From Pseudomonadota bacterium (GTDB taxonomy: Bacteria; Myxococcota_A; UBA796; CAJQPC01), in contig JAAESX010000131.1 in NCBI GenBank assembly GCA_024228935.1, positions 1 through 64,000 on the forward strand: a DNA stretch of 64,000 nt, given 5' to 3'. Each line of letters begins with the position of its first letter. Positions within the stretch are counted from its first letter, which is position 1. Positions 24,327 to 32,560 of this stretch are shown here, in pieces. Both the position numbers and the translations under genes were made by a program. The notes under the pieces are model-generated. The model saw only the letters and a program-made list of their open reading frames with translations. It searched no databases and was not told where the DNA came from.

Positions 24327-25978
24327 AGCGAGACGCCCAGCTCACCCAGGCGCGCGGTCAGCCGCTCCATGTCGACCTGGTCGACCACGCACTGCCCGGG
24401 GCTGAGCTGCCTCGTCAGCAGCGGGCCGGCGACCGGGTCGCGCAGCAGCGCATCGACCGCCTGCTCGGGCAGGTTCACGATGACCGCAGCCAGCGTCCGA
24501 GCCGGGCCGAGTCCGTTCGCGGACCGCACACGGACCTCGAGCGACGACGGCAGGTCGGACTGGACGTGGAACCGTCGCAGGCGTCCGAGCAGGCTCTCGA
24601 CCCCGACCACCTCGCGCGGGGCGATCTTGAAGTGCCAGCCACCGTCGCCTCGCTCGCCGGGCTCGGCGACCTGCGCGAGCGCCGCGCGGACCGTCAGGGC
24701 GTCGCGTCCATAGGGAACGATCGCTTCGTCACCCGAGGTGTGGAACGACGCCGGTGGGCCCTGGCTGTAGTCGATCGCTCGACCCATGCCGCCCCCGACG
24801 CGGAACGAGCCGTCGGGCTCCTCGACGACGGTCACGCCGGTCAGCAGGACCAGGCGCTCGGCGGAGTGCAGCCACTCGTGGATCGACTGCTCGACGCTCA
24901 GCGGCATGCCGGTGCGCGACAGCGTGCGCAGGAACTCGACGGGCTCGGTGTTGCCGAGCGCCAGGTCGACCGCCACGCCCTGTCGGGTCAGGCGGTGACG
25001 ATGCACGCGGTCACCGTCCAGGTACGGAGCGAGCCGAGCGAGGCGGCCGTAGTCCCTGGCGTCGAGCTCGCCCGAGGCGACCAGGATGTCGAGGTCGGGG
25101 GTGAGCAGGAAGCCCGGCGGGAGCTCGGGTCCGGGCGTGGCCTTGCGGACCGCGGTGACGCCGTCCGCCGAGCGCGCCGCGTCCACGACGCCCACGCGAT
25201 GGAAGACGTCCGCGACCTCGTCGAGGCCCAGGATCATCCCGATGGACGGCTCGAGCTCGGAGACGAGCTTCTGCAGCGCCTCGATCGAGATCCAGTCGTC
25301 GCCGAGCACCCGAAGCAACAGGCGGGCGGCGTCGGCGTGCTCGTCGACCAGCGCCACCGGATCGGAGATCCGTCGGGCGGAGGACTGCGGCAGACCGACG
25401 AGGGTGCCGCTGCGGGCACGGGCCCGTCCGGTCGCGCGAGCCACGCGCAGGGCGAGCGCCCAGCGCGTCTGGTCCTTGCCGAGGCCCTTCAGCAGCCGGT
25501 CCAGCTGGTCTCGCCGAGGCGCACCGTCCCGGTTCAGCGTCAGAGGGCTGGTCTCGAGCGCGGCCGCCACGACGACCGCGTCCCAGTTCGAGTCCCCGGG
25601 CGGGAAGGCGGGGACACCCTCGGTGGCCAGCAGCGCCTGGAACGGGCGGCGCGGCGCCAGGTGTGGGTTCAGGCGACAGGCCGCGGCGTAGAACCGGGGG
25701 TCGATCGTCGAGCCTCGTGACGGGCGTGTGCGCGGCAACAGGAAGCCGCCCTGCCAGAGCACCTCGCCTGCGGGCGTGTCGATGCGGGCAGCCAGTCCTT
25801 CGACTGGCTCACCGGGGATCGCCACCAGCAGCAGGGTGTCGAGGAGCGTCTTGGACGCCTCGGGCAAGGTCTCGGCGCGTGTCTGGATGGACTCCGCGTC
25901 GTCGACCTCAGCCGGGGTGATCGGCATCTTCTGCCGGAAGTCCGCGGTGTAGTGAGAGACCAGTCGTTCGAGTTCCAT
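24320..25978 (-). CDS. Helicase-associated (Helicase_C_3-like) domain protein
   Basis: 552 residues, no Walker motifs. Residues 300-380 (L-L-T-P-D-L-D-I-L-V-A-S-G, R-L-A-R-L-A-P-Y-L then R-H-R-L-T-R-Q-G-V) match the domain found N-terminal to XPB/Ssl2-like helicases (Helicase_C_3). The N-terminal half is helical with winged-helix-like parts. Free-standing versions exist in actinobacteria and myxobacteria and are of unknown role, possibly DNA binding. Its ATG shares a base with the previous stop (TGATG), so it is co-translated with the lipoprotein and OmpA genes. Confidence 0.65.
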   Translation of the reverse strand: MELERLVSHYTADFRQKMPITPAEVDDAESIQTRAETLPEASKTLLDTLLLVAIPGEPVEGLAARIDTPAGEVLWQGGFLLPRTRPSRGSTIDPRFYAAACRLNPHLAPRRPFQALLATEGVPAFPPGDSNWDAVVVAAALETSPLTLNRDGAPRRDQLDRLLKGLGKDQTRWALALRVARATGRARARSGTLVGLPQSSARRISDPVALVDEHADAARLLLRVLGDDWISIEALQKLVSELEPSIGMILGLDEVADVFHRVGVVDAARSADGVTAVRKATPGPELPPGFLLTPDLDILVASGELDARDYGRLARLAPYLDGDRVHRHRLTRQGVAVDLALGNTEPVEFLRTLSRTGMPLSVEQSIHEWLHSAERLVLLTGVTVVEEPDGSFRVGGGMGRAIDYSQGPPASFHTSGDEAIVPYGRDALTVRAALAQVAEPGERGDGGWHFKIAPREVVGVESLLGRLRRFHVQSDLPSSLEVRVRSANGLGPARTLAAVIVNLPEQAVDALLRDPVAGPLLTRQLSPGQCVVDQVDMERLTARLGELGVSLA

Positions 25979-26523
25979 CAAGCCCCGGACTTGCTAGCGG
26001 TCCACTCGCCGCGTGCCGTGCACTCGATGGTCGTGGGGTCGTCGTCGGTACTGATGCCGTACCAGGCGAACCCCTCGATGTACGTGCGCTGGCGATATTC
26101 ATCGTAGTAGGCCATACCGCCCATCGCGACGTGGATTGTTCCGTGTCGGCTGTCGTCGTACTGGCCCGCGAAGGACACGGCCCCACCGGGCGCCACGACG
26201 CCCCAGAACTTGGTGTCGTTGATGTCGGGATCGTCCCACTGGGCGTAGATCGTGTCGGGCACGCGGCCCTTGATCTCCATCGCGCCGTCGAAGGCCAGGT
26301 CGCTGCCGCTCTTGAACCCGTCGAGCCCGCAGGACTCCATGAACAGGTTCTTGCCGACGTCCGAGGTGTAGTTGCCGAGGACGTTCGGGACGTTGCCGGT
26401 GTCTCCGCCTTCGCCGTCAACGTCGCCGCAGGCGTCGTCGGGTGCGGAGTCGGCGCCCGACTCGTCATCGCCGCGGTTGCAGGCGGTGAGCGAGAGGACC
26501 AGGAGGGGAATCAGGTATCGCAT
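25978..26523 (-). CDS. Hypothetical lipoprotein
   Basis: 181 residues. M-R-Y-L-I-P-L-L-V-L-S-L-T-A-C is one of the few conventional lipoprotein signals here (with Arg 2). A linker with D-E-S-G-A-D-S-A-P-D-D precedes a beta-rich domain with two Cys (C-G-L-D near 67 and E-C-T-A near 170). Both ends are TGATG overlaps, with OmpA upstream and the helicase-domain gene downstream. I recognise no family. Confidence 0.75.
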   Translation of the reverse strand: MRYLIPLLVLSLTACNRGDDESGADSAPDDACGDVDGEGGDTGNVPNVLGNYTSDVGKNLFMESCGLDGFKSGSDLAFDGAMEIKGRVPDTIYAQWDDPDINDTKFWGVVAPGGAVSFAGQYDDSRHGTIHVAMGGMAYYDEYRQRTYIEGFAWYGISTDDDPTTIECTARGEWTASKSGA

Positions 26524-27155
26524 CAGAGCGCCTCGTTCCGGATGATGACTTCGACGCGGCGGTTGAGCTCGCGTCCTTCGGCGGTGGTGTTGTCGGCGAT
26601 GGGGTGCCATGGGCCGCGGCCTCCCGCCGTGAAGCGGTGCGGCGACACGCCCCAGTCCTCGACGAAGGAGCGCACGACCGCCGCCGCGCGCGCCGCCGAG
26701 AGCTCCCAGTTCGTCGGGAATTGCCGCTTCAGGCGGCCCCCGACCGGGTCGTCGTCGGTGTGCCCGATGACGATGACGTGGGTCTGCAGGTGCAGGTTGA
26801 GCGCCGTCGAGAGCAGGTCCATGACCATCTCGGACTCGGACCGGAGCCGCACACTGCCCGGGGCGAACATCGTCGGGCCCGGCAGGATGACGTGCGTGTC
26901 GCCGCCGTTTCGCGTCACATCGACGCCCAGGCTGGAGAACACCTGGCGCAGCTCGCGGAAGATCGCGGGCGCCTCCTCGTCGACATCGCAGGTGCGCAGC
27001 GCCTCGGAGAGTCGCGCATTCTCCTGCTTCAACGCGATGACCTCTCGGTCCAACGTGTTGACCAGGTCGCCGTCCGGGCGCAGCGTCACGCAGCCGCTCG
27101 TCAGGAGCAGCGCGCCTCCCGCGAGGAAGTGACGTCGATCGAGCTCGGTGCCCAT
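26523..27155 (-). CDS. OmpA-family peptidoglycan-binding lipoprotein
   Basis: 210 residues. Signal R-R-H-F-L-A-G-G-A-L-L-L-T-S-G-C has a twin Arg, so Tat export is possible. A short coiled coil (residues 35-55, L-K-Q-E-N-A-R-L-S-E) leads to an OmpA/MotB domain: V-I-G-H-T-D-D-D-P-V near 133, N-W-E-L-S-A-A-R-A-A-A-V-V near 150 and G-R-E-L-N-R-R-V-E-V near 200, which grips diaminopimelate in peptidoglycan. It would tether the outer membrane to the wall. First gene of a three-gene coupled set; a TATCCT box lies 7 nt before its ATG. Confidence 0.9.
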   Translation of the reverse strand: MGTELDRRHFLAGGALLLTSGCVTLRPDGDLVNTLDREVIALKQENARLSEALRTCDVDEEAPAIFRELRQVFSSLGVDVTRNGGDTHVILPGPTMFAPGSVRLRSESEMVMDLLSTALNLHLQTHVIVIGHTDDDPVGGRLKRQFPTNWELSAARAAAVVRSFVEDWGVSPHRFTAGGRGPWHPIADNTTAEGRELNRRVEVIIRNEAL

Positions 27156-27162
27156 TCGGACG

Positions 27163-27168
27163 AGGATA
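27163..27168 (-). promoter_or_regulatory. TANNNT box (TATCCT), leaderless-type -10
   Basis: On the minus strand TATCCT ends 7 nt before the ATG at 27155, in the short gap behind the exonuclease gene. It would make the OmpA operon leaderless. Confidence 0.5.
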
Positions 27169-27191
27169 CCGGGGCGGCTGTCAGGCCCGTG

Positions 27192-28082
27192 TCAGGGCAG
27201 AGGCAGCGACAGCGAATCGATGGTCCAGTCGCCGGGGCCGAAGGTCTTCGGGGCGACCTTGGTGGCGCCGCTGGCACGGAACCGCAGGAACCGATCGCAC
27301 CACCGTCGAAGCGACTCGGGGAATCGCCATGCCCACCGGCCATCGCGCCGCTCGCGGGCCATCGTCATCCAGTGGAGCCAGATCGGGTGGTGCTCGACGG
27401 GGTCGCCGACGGTCGGCTGGTCCGGCAGGTCCGGAACGGCCTTGATGGCGATCCGGCCCCTGGGGTCGACCGCGATCCAGTCGTTCACGGGGGGGTGACC
27501 CAGCGCGTCGGCCCAGTCCAGCAGCCCCTGCAGGTCGTCGGGGGCGCCGCGTCGTCGGGCCAGCTCGACGAACGCCCGCCCACAGGCCTCGGCGTCGTTG
27601 GTCGCGCGGTGGGCGCCCTCGAGGATGACGTCGAGGCGCTTGCACAGGTCCTCGAGCTTGTGCCCGCGGACGTCCTGGAACATCTGGCGCGAGAGCAGCA
27701 GCGTGTCGAGCTCGGCGAAGGGGTCGGCGAAGACCACGCCGGCGCGCTCGAACTCCATGGACAGGAAGTTCCGGTCGAACGCGTAGTTGTGCGCCACCGC
27801 GATGCCGCCGCTCATCACGCGGTTGATCTCGTCGACCTTCTCCTCGAAGCGCGGGGCGTCGGCCACATCGTCGTCGGTGATGCCGGTGATGGTCGTGACC
27901 TTGGCCGGGATCTCGCGGTCCGGGTTGAACAGCGAGTGGTACGGATCGACCCGCAGCACGCGGCCCTCGCGCCCGACCGTGATGGTCACGGCGGCGAACT
28001 CGATGATGCGGTCGTCGTCGAACGGGTTGAAGCCGGTGGTCTCGGTGTCGAAGCCGACGATCCGGAGCTCCTTCCACTTCAT
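27192..28082 (-). CDS. DEDDh 3'-5' exonuclease (DnaQ-like)
   Basis: 296 residues. Exo I: F-D-T-E-T-T-G with D12 and E14; Exo II: H-N-Y-A-F-D-R-N-F near 100; Exo III: H-R-A-T-N-D-A-E-A-C near 160 with the His and Asp of DEDDh enzymes. These residues bind two metal ions for 3-prime nucleotide removal. The last 110 residues are an unrelated Trp-rich extension (W-M-T-M-A-R-E-R-R, W-A-W-R-F-P-E). So it is a free-standing DnaQ-like nuclease rather than the Pol III epsilon subunit. It lies three bases behind the nucleosidase gene. Confidence 0.88.
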   Translation of the reverse strand: MKWKELRIVGFDTETTGFNPFDDDRIIEFAAVTITVGREGRVLRVDPYHSLFNPDREIPAKVTTITGITDDDVADAPRFEEKVDEINRVMSGGIAVAHNYAFDRNFLSMEFERAGVVFADPFAELDTLLLSRQMFQDVRGHKLEDLCKRLDVILEGAHRATNDAEACGRAFVELARRRGAPDDLQGLLDWADALGHPPVNDWIAVDPRGRIAIKAVPDLPDQPTVGDPVEHHPIWLHWMTMARERRDGRWAWRFPESLRRWCDRFLRFRASGATKVAPKTFGPGDWTIDSLSLPLP

Positions 28083-28085
28083 CGC

Positions 28086-28643
28086 TCAGATCCAGGCGGC
28101 GACGGCGGCGCGAGCCACGTCCTGGGCGATGGTCCGGTTCACGAGCCACTGGCTGTGGGCCTCGGGTCCGACGTCGTTGGCGATGCCGAGGACCGCCATG
28201 AACGGCACGCCGACCTGGGCGCAGGCGCAGGCCGCGCCGAAGGTCTCCATGTGCTCGACCTGCCACCCGTCCGAGAGGCGTCCAGCCAGCACGCTGTCGG
28301 TGGTGACGGCGCCGACGGTGAGGACGTCGGCGCGGGTCAGATCCGGGACGCGGTCCAGGAGCTCGGGGGCGCACTCGACGGTCTCGGGGGGGCGAGGCAC
28401 GTAGCCGAGGCCCATCGCGGCGACCCCGTGGCTGAGCCCGCAGCGTCGAGCGGCGATGGCCTGACCGACGGCCAGCCCGCCACCCGTGTAGGCGCCGGCG
28501 GTGCCGATCATCACGACGGCTTCGGGCCGGCGCTGTTCCAGGAGGGTGGCCATGCGAGCGGCGGCGACGACCGGACCGACGCCCAGGGGAGCACCCTGCA
28601 GCTCACCGAGCTCTTCTGTGACCGCTGCGACGAGAAGGACCAT
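28086..28643 (-). CDS. Phosphorylase-superfamily nucleosidase (futalosine-hydrolase-like)
   Basis: 185 residues, short for the PNP/MTAN fold but complete: V-L-L-V-A-A-V-T-E-E-L at the N-terminus, V-V-M-I-G-T-A-G-A-Y near 45, T-V-G-A-V-T-T-D-S near 110 and V-E-H-M-E-T-F-G-A-A near 130, where the M-E pair binds the ribose and the Glu is catalytic. MqnB (futalosine hydrolase of the menaquinone pathway) is the nearest type I can name, but MTA/SAH nucleosidase is possible. Cytoplasmic. A TAGGCT box lies 7 nt before the ATG. Confidence 0.7.
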   Translation of the reverse strand: MVLLVAAVTEELGELQGAPLGVGPVVAAARMATLLEQRRPEAVVMIGTAGAYTGGGLAVGQAIAARRCGLSHGVAAMGLGYVPRPPETVECAPELLDRVPDLTRADVLTVGAVTTDSVLAGRLSDGWQVEHMETFGAACACAQVGVPFMAVLGIANDVGPEAHSQWLVNRTIAQDVARAAVAAWI

Positions 28644-28650
28644 GGCGGCG

Positions 28651-28656
28651 AGCCTA
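28651..28656 (-). promoter_or_regulatory. TANNNT box (TAGGCT) fused to upstream stop codon
   Basis: On the minus strand TAGGCT ends 7 nt before the ATG at 28643; its TAG is also the stop codon of the patatin gene. Same arrangement as at 10066-10071. Confidence 0.45.
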
Positions 28657-29337
28657 TTGCTTCGGATCCAGCGCGGCCAGCACAGCGTGCGTGCGGGACT
28701 TCGCCTCGGCGAGCTGCCCGTCGAAGTCGCCGAGGCTCCACAGGCTCGCAAAGCTGCGCGGCGTGCGGACGACCGGCTCGCCGGACAGGTCCGAGCCGGT
28801 GTCCGCCCCCGAGCTGGCGTCGACCAGGTGCACGAGCACGTCGACGTCTCCGCGGTGTGCCCGCCACGCGTCCAGCGCCGTCCGATCCTGGAAGGCGCCG
28901 TCCGAGCACGAGCCGTCCAGGTGGATGGGCACGAACAGTCGCGGGATGGCCATGCTCGCGGCCACGGCCTCGGGGAGAGGGCCCGAGGTGATGAGTGCAT
29001 GGCGGCCGTTGCGGACCACGCCGACCCCGAACGGGCGAGGCAGATCCTCGATCCGCGGGGGGAGCAGCGTCCGCAGGTGCGAGATGACGGCGTCCATCCG
29101 GAAGAGCCCCCGCCACACGGCGCCGTGGGGAGAGCAGAGCGCGAGCGGGCGACGCGAGCTGAGCTCTCGAGCGATCTCGGCGGCGGGCACCCCCGCGCAC
29201 CACAGGCTGCCGGCCAGGGCGCCCGAGCTGGTGCCGACCAGGCCGTCCACGACCAGATCGGCCTCCTCGACCGCCGCCAGGAAGCCAGCCTGGCGCGCGA
29301 ACGCCAGAAACCCGCTGCTCAGGACGAGGTCGCGCAT
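28654..29337 (-). CDS. Patatin-like phospholipase
   Basis: 227 residues. The Ser/Asp dyad is visible: V-G-T-S-S-G-A-L (G-x-S-x-G) near residue 38 and S-D-G-A-F near 140. The oxyanion loop is less clear than usual: the N-terminus reads L-S-S-G-F-L-A-F-A where a G-G-G-x-R/K loop is expected. Patatins release fatty acids from phospholipids; bacterial ones are cytoplasmic or secreted effectors. No signal peptide. It begins 19 bases inside the end of the zinc-ribbon gene, so both are probably co-translated. Confidence 0.8.
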   Translation of the reverse strand: MRDLVLSSGFLAFARQAGFLAAVEEADLVVDGLVGTSSGALAGSLWCAGVPAAEIARELSSRRPLALCSPHGAVWRGLFRMDAVISHLRTLLPPRIEDLPRPFGVGVVRNGRHALITSGPLPEAVAASMAIPRLFVPIHLDGSCSDGAFQDRTALDAWRAHRGDVDVLVHLVDASSGADTGSDLSGEPVVRTPRSFASLWSLGDFDGQLAEAKSRTHAVLAALDPKQ

Positions 29338-30542
29338 CCCACCTCGTACAGCAGGCGGCAGGCGCGGGTGTGCTCCTCCCAGGCCGGCCACCCGGTTGCC
29401 CGCGCGGTCTGCTCGTCGAGCTCCTGGGGCTTGCGCGTGGGCTGACAGATGCGCTTGCCAACGACGATGTCGCCGTGGTCGGACTCCAGGAAGCGCCGGA
29501 ACGCCATCCGCAGCGACAGCCCGTCGAGGTCCCAGCCGCCCAGGGTGGTGAGCCCCTCGACGACCCGCAGGATGCCGGTGGGGTGGTGCAGGTCGAGCAC
29601 CCCGACGCGGGCCTCGTGCGAGGGGATGAGCTCGGTCTCGTCGCGCTTGTTCTTGCGGATGCGGAACCGCTTGACCGCGACCTCGCCCGGCACGGCCAGC
29701 GCGATGGGGAGGGCGTCGAACGCCCGGCCGGAGCCGCGCCGCTCGTCCCAGGTCCAGGCGCCGCCACCGACGATCTCCCACGGCCCGGACTTTGGCAGCG
29801 ACAGCACCGTGTGGGGGATGGGGAGGGCGCGCAGCCGCGCCTCGTCGAACACCACCGCGGGTCGAGCCAAGCGGCTCTCGTACGCCTGCGCCAGCGCACG
29901 CAGGTGGGTGTCGGCCCCGTCTCGGCGAGCGACACGGGGGTGCTTGGCCAGCGCGATCATCCGGGCGGTCGGGTGGTCGAGCTGCAGCGCCTCGGAGACG
30001 AGCGGTGCGTCGTCCGGGGTCCCGGGCGGCTCGACGAACAGGGCGTGGGCCTGGCGAAACGGCGGGAAGATCAGCTCGGGAGGCCCCTCGATCCGGTCCA
30101 GCGCGGGGAGCAGTCGGGCGATGGCGGCCTGGGCCTCGCGCAGGTGCTCCTCGGCGCCGCGAGGGGCGTCCTCCCAGCCGCTGGCGGCCTCGATGTGCGC
30201 TCGCAGGTCCTGGTACAGCGCCTCGGGCGAGGGCGCGGCCGGCGTCTTCTGGACCAGCTCGTCGAGCACCTGGGGGAGCGGCGTCGGGTCGTCCTCGGCC
30301 AGCTCGTGGACGACTGGGGGCGCGACCGCGACCTCCTCGGCCTCGGCCAGCGCCTTCTTGAGCTCGGCGGTGTTGCCGCGCGACATCGCCCGGCGGATGA
30401 GCGCGTCGAGGTTCTTCGGCGTCTGCTTCTTCGTCTGCTGCCCGCGCGGCTGCGGGTTCGGCATGGCATGGCCGCAATACAGGCAGGCGCCACGGTGGGG
30501 GGCGTTCGGCCGGTTGCAGGACGGGCAGGGGACGGTGCTCAC
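29319..30542 (-). CDS. Zinc-ribbon hypothetical protein
   Basis: 407 residues from GTG. The N-terminus is a zinc ribbon C-P-S-C-x13-C-L-Y-C-G, followed by a basic linker, a Glu/Ala-rich helical region (45-150) and a larger beta-rich domain. There are no membrane segments. It is annotated as unknown; a C-terminal phrase W-D-L-D-G-L-S-L-R-M-A-F-R-R-F-L-E suggests an EF-hand-free helical end. TAGACT ends 7 nt before the GTG and shares its TAG with the sulfatase stop codon. Confidence 0.65.
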   Translation of the reverse strand: MSTVPCPSCNRPNAPHRGACLYCGHAMPNPQPRGQQTKKQTPKNLDALIRRAMSRGNTAELKKALAEAEEVAVAPPVVHELAEDDPTPLPQVLDELVQKTPAAPSPEALYQDLRAHIEAASGWEDAPRGAEEHLREAQAAIARLLPALDRIEGPPELIFPPFRQAHALFVEPPGTPDDAPLVSEALQLDHPTARMIALAKHPRVARRDGADTHLRALAQAYESRLARPAVVFDEARLRALPIPHTVLSLPKSGPWEIVGGGAWTWDERRGSGRAFDALPIALAVPGEVAVKRFRIRKNKRDETELIPSHEARVGVLDLHHPTGILRVVEGLTTLGGWDLDGLSLRMAFRRFLESDHGDIVVGKRICQPTRKPQELDEQTARATGWPAWEEHTRACRLLYEVGCATSS

Positions 30543-30549
30543 ACCCTGG

Positions 30550-30555
30550 AGTCTA
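30550..30555 (-). promoter_or_regulatory. TANNNT box (TAGACT) fused to upstream stop codon
   Basis: On the minus strand TAGACT ends 7 nt before the GTG at 30542; its TAG is also the stop of the sulfatase-TPR gene. Only seven bases separate box and start. Confidence 0.45.
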
Positions 30556-32559
30556 TTCCGGGCAGCCGGGGTGCCCGGCGCAGACCGCGATGTGCTCCGC
30601 GGCCAGGTCCTCGCGACCCATGTCGACGTAGGCCTGGGCCGTCATCGCACGCCAGCGCGGCTCGTCGGGCTGGACCGTCACGAGCGGGCGCAGCGCCTTG
30701 ACCAGGTCCACGTTCCGGCCCTGCTCCCGGAACAGCGCGGCCAGCTCCAGGCGCGCCGCGAGGTTGGTCGGGCGTGCTCGCAGCTCGGTCCACAGGGCCT
30801 GCTCGGCGAGCTCGGGCTGCCCCGTGGCCCGGTAGAGGACGCCCAGCAGGTGGTGCACTCGGCTGTGGTTGGGCCGCTGCCGCGCGATGGCCTCGACCGG
30901 CTCGACCCAGGGCTCGATGAGCGCGCCGGTGGCGAGCGCGAGGGTCGCTCCGGCCATCAGCAGGTCCCCGTGGTCGGGGTGCTCGAGCAGGGCGTCGTCG
31001 AGCACCGCCGAGGCCTCGTCCAAGCGACCCAGCTGGGCGAGACACTGGGCTCGACCGGCCTGGGCGGTGGCCGAGCGGGCGTCCAGCGTGAGCGCCTCGT
31101 CGAACCAGGACAGCGCCTCGGTCGGGTCGCCGGCCTGGAGCCACAGCTCGCCGACCGAGACGGCCACGGTGCTCGAGGGGCTGGCGCGCTGGGCGTCGGA
31201 GAGCTCGGTGATGGCCTCGTCGAGGCGACCCATGCGCGCCAGCAGCACCCCGCGACGCATGCGCAGGTCCCGCATGCCGGGCTCCTCGGCCAGGAGCTCC
31301 GCCATCGCGTCCAGCGCCTGGGGTGGAGACAGCGTCCGGAGGTGGGCCATCCGTCGGGTCAGCTCGATGCCGTCGCGCGGATCGGTGCCGCCGATGACGG
31401 GCGCGACGGCGTCCGACAGGTAGCCCAGGGCCTGGAGCTGCTCGACCGTGGCCAGGTCGAGCGTCGTGGCCTCGAGGTCGAACGCTCCCGTCAGCGCGGC
31501 GATCTGGGCGAGCTCGGCTTCGGCGCCCTCGGGCGGGCTCCCGACGGTCTCGATGCGGGTGCCTCGGGTGATGCTCCAGTCCGGCCCGCTCAGGCGCTCG
31601 AGCGGGGTCCAGCCGAAGTGGTGGAGCCCGTAGCGGGACTCGCTGTAGACCCCGATCCGGTCGGTGTCGGCGAACAGATCGACGCCGTCGACCTCGCCGG
31701 CGGGCAGGCCCCGCAGCCGGCAGATGGTCGGCGCGATGTCCGCGAGCGAGACCGCTCGAGACTCGACGCCGACGGGGATGTCGGGGCCGGCCACGAGCAG
31801 GGGAATCCTCAGGACGCCGTCGGTGACGAGCAGGCCGTGGGCATCCTCGCCGCCCTCGCCGAAGGACTCGCCGTGGTCTCCGGCGACGACCACCAGCGCA
31901 TCGTCGGGCAGCGCCTTGAGCAGGCGTCCCAGCTCGGCGTCCAGGTAGGTGAGCTCGGCGTCGTAGGGGTCCCGCTCGGTCCCGTGGCTCCGGTAGGGGG
32001 CGTGGGCGTCGAAGACGTGGACCCACAGGAACCCGACGCCGTCCAGTCCGATGAGCGCGTCGTCGACGACCTCGCCGGCCGTGCGCTCGACGTGCCAGCC
32101 CAGCGACTCGCTCGACACCCCCAGGTCCTGGTCGTAGCGGTCGAAGCCCTGCCCGAACCCCCAGTGCGCCTGGGTGACGAAGGCGCCGACGCTCGCGTGG
32201 GTCTCGTGCCCGGCGGCCTGGAAGCGCTCCGCCAGCGTCGTGGCGGCCTCGCTCAGGCGCTGGTCCCCGTTGTCCCGGACGCCGTGTCGAGGGGGCTGCA
32301 GTCCGGTGTGGATGGTGCTGTGGCTCGGGATCGTCAGCGGGACCGGTGCGAACGCGTTCTCGAACCGGGTGCCGCGCTCGGCCAGGGCGTCGAGGTTCGG
32401 CGTCGAGGCCTCGGCGTGGCCGTAGGAGCCGAGCCGATCAGCGCGTGTCGTGTCGAGCGTGATGAGCACCACGGGTGGTGTCATCGGGCGTTCATCCACG
32501 ACTCCCACGGACACCGCAGGTTGCGGGTCGGGGGTGCAGCCGACTATGAGCCAGAGCAT
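30553..32559 (-). CDS. Sulfatase-like hydrolase with TPR domain, predicted lipoprotein
   Basis: 668 residues. Signal M-L-W-L-I-V-G-C. The alkaline-phosphatase-superfamily domain (25-400) shows the metal motif L-D-T-T-R-A-D and G-D-H-G-E-S near 250. At the nucleophile site the usual C/S-x-P-S-R is P-L-T-I-P-S-H, with Thr 76 in place of Cys, so formylglycine activation is impossible; Thr-type members act as phosphoryl or phosphoethanolamine transferases or remain undefined. Residues 430-660 are TPRs. AGGAGGAGG stands 12 bases before the ATG. The start codon overlaps the divergent gene's start in one CATG; an internal ATG at 32484 is the alternative start. Confidence 0.85.
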   Translation of the reverse strand: MLWLIVGCTPDPQPAVSVGVVDERPMTPPVVLITLDTTRADRLGSYGHAEASTPNLDALAERGTRFENAFAPVPLTIPSHSTIHTGLQPPRHGVRDNGDQRLSEAATTLAERFQAAGHETHASVGAFVTQAHWGFGQGFDRYDQDLGVSSESLGWHVERTAGEVVDDALIGLDGVGFLWVHVFDAHAPYRSHGTERDPYDAELTYLDAELGRLLKALPDDALVVVAGDHGESFGEGGEDAHGLLVTDGVLRIPLLVAGPDIPVGVESRAVSLADIAPTICRLRGLPAGEVDGVDLFADTDRIGVYSESRYGLHHFGWTPLERLSGPDWSITRGTRIETVGSPPEGAEAELAQIAALTGAFDLEATTLDLATVEQLQALGYLSDAVAPVIGGTDPRDGIELTRRMAHLRTLSPPQALDAMAELLAEEPGMRDLRMRRGVLLARMGRLDEAITELSDAQRASPSSTVAVSVGELWLQAGDPTEALSWFDEALTLDARSATAQAGRAQCLAQLGRLDEASAVLDDALLEHPDHGDLLMAGATLALATGALIEPWVEPVEAIARQRPNHSRVHHLLGVLYRATGQPELAEQALWTELRARPTNLAARLELAALFREQGRNVDLVKALRPLVTVQPDEPRWRAMTAQAYVDMGREDLAAEHIAVCAGHPGCPE

Positions 32560-32560
32560 G
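32557..32560. other. Single CATG used as start codon on both strands
   Basis: The minus-strand ATG of the sulfatase-like gene (32559-32557) and the plus-strand ATG of the Asp-rich lipoprotein gene (32558-32560) lie in the same palindromic CATG. Both reading frames run straight into a lipobox (L-I-V-G-C and L-L-L-A-C), so both look real. Confidence 0.6.
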
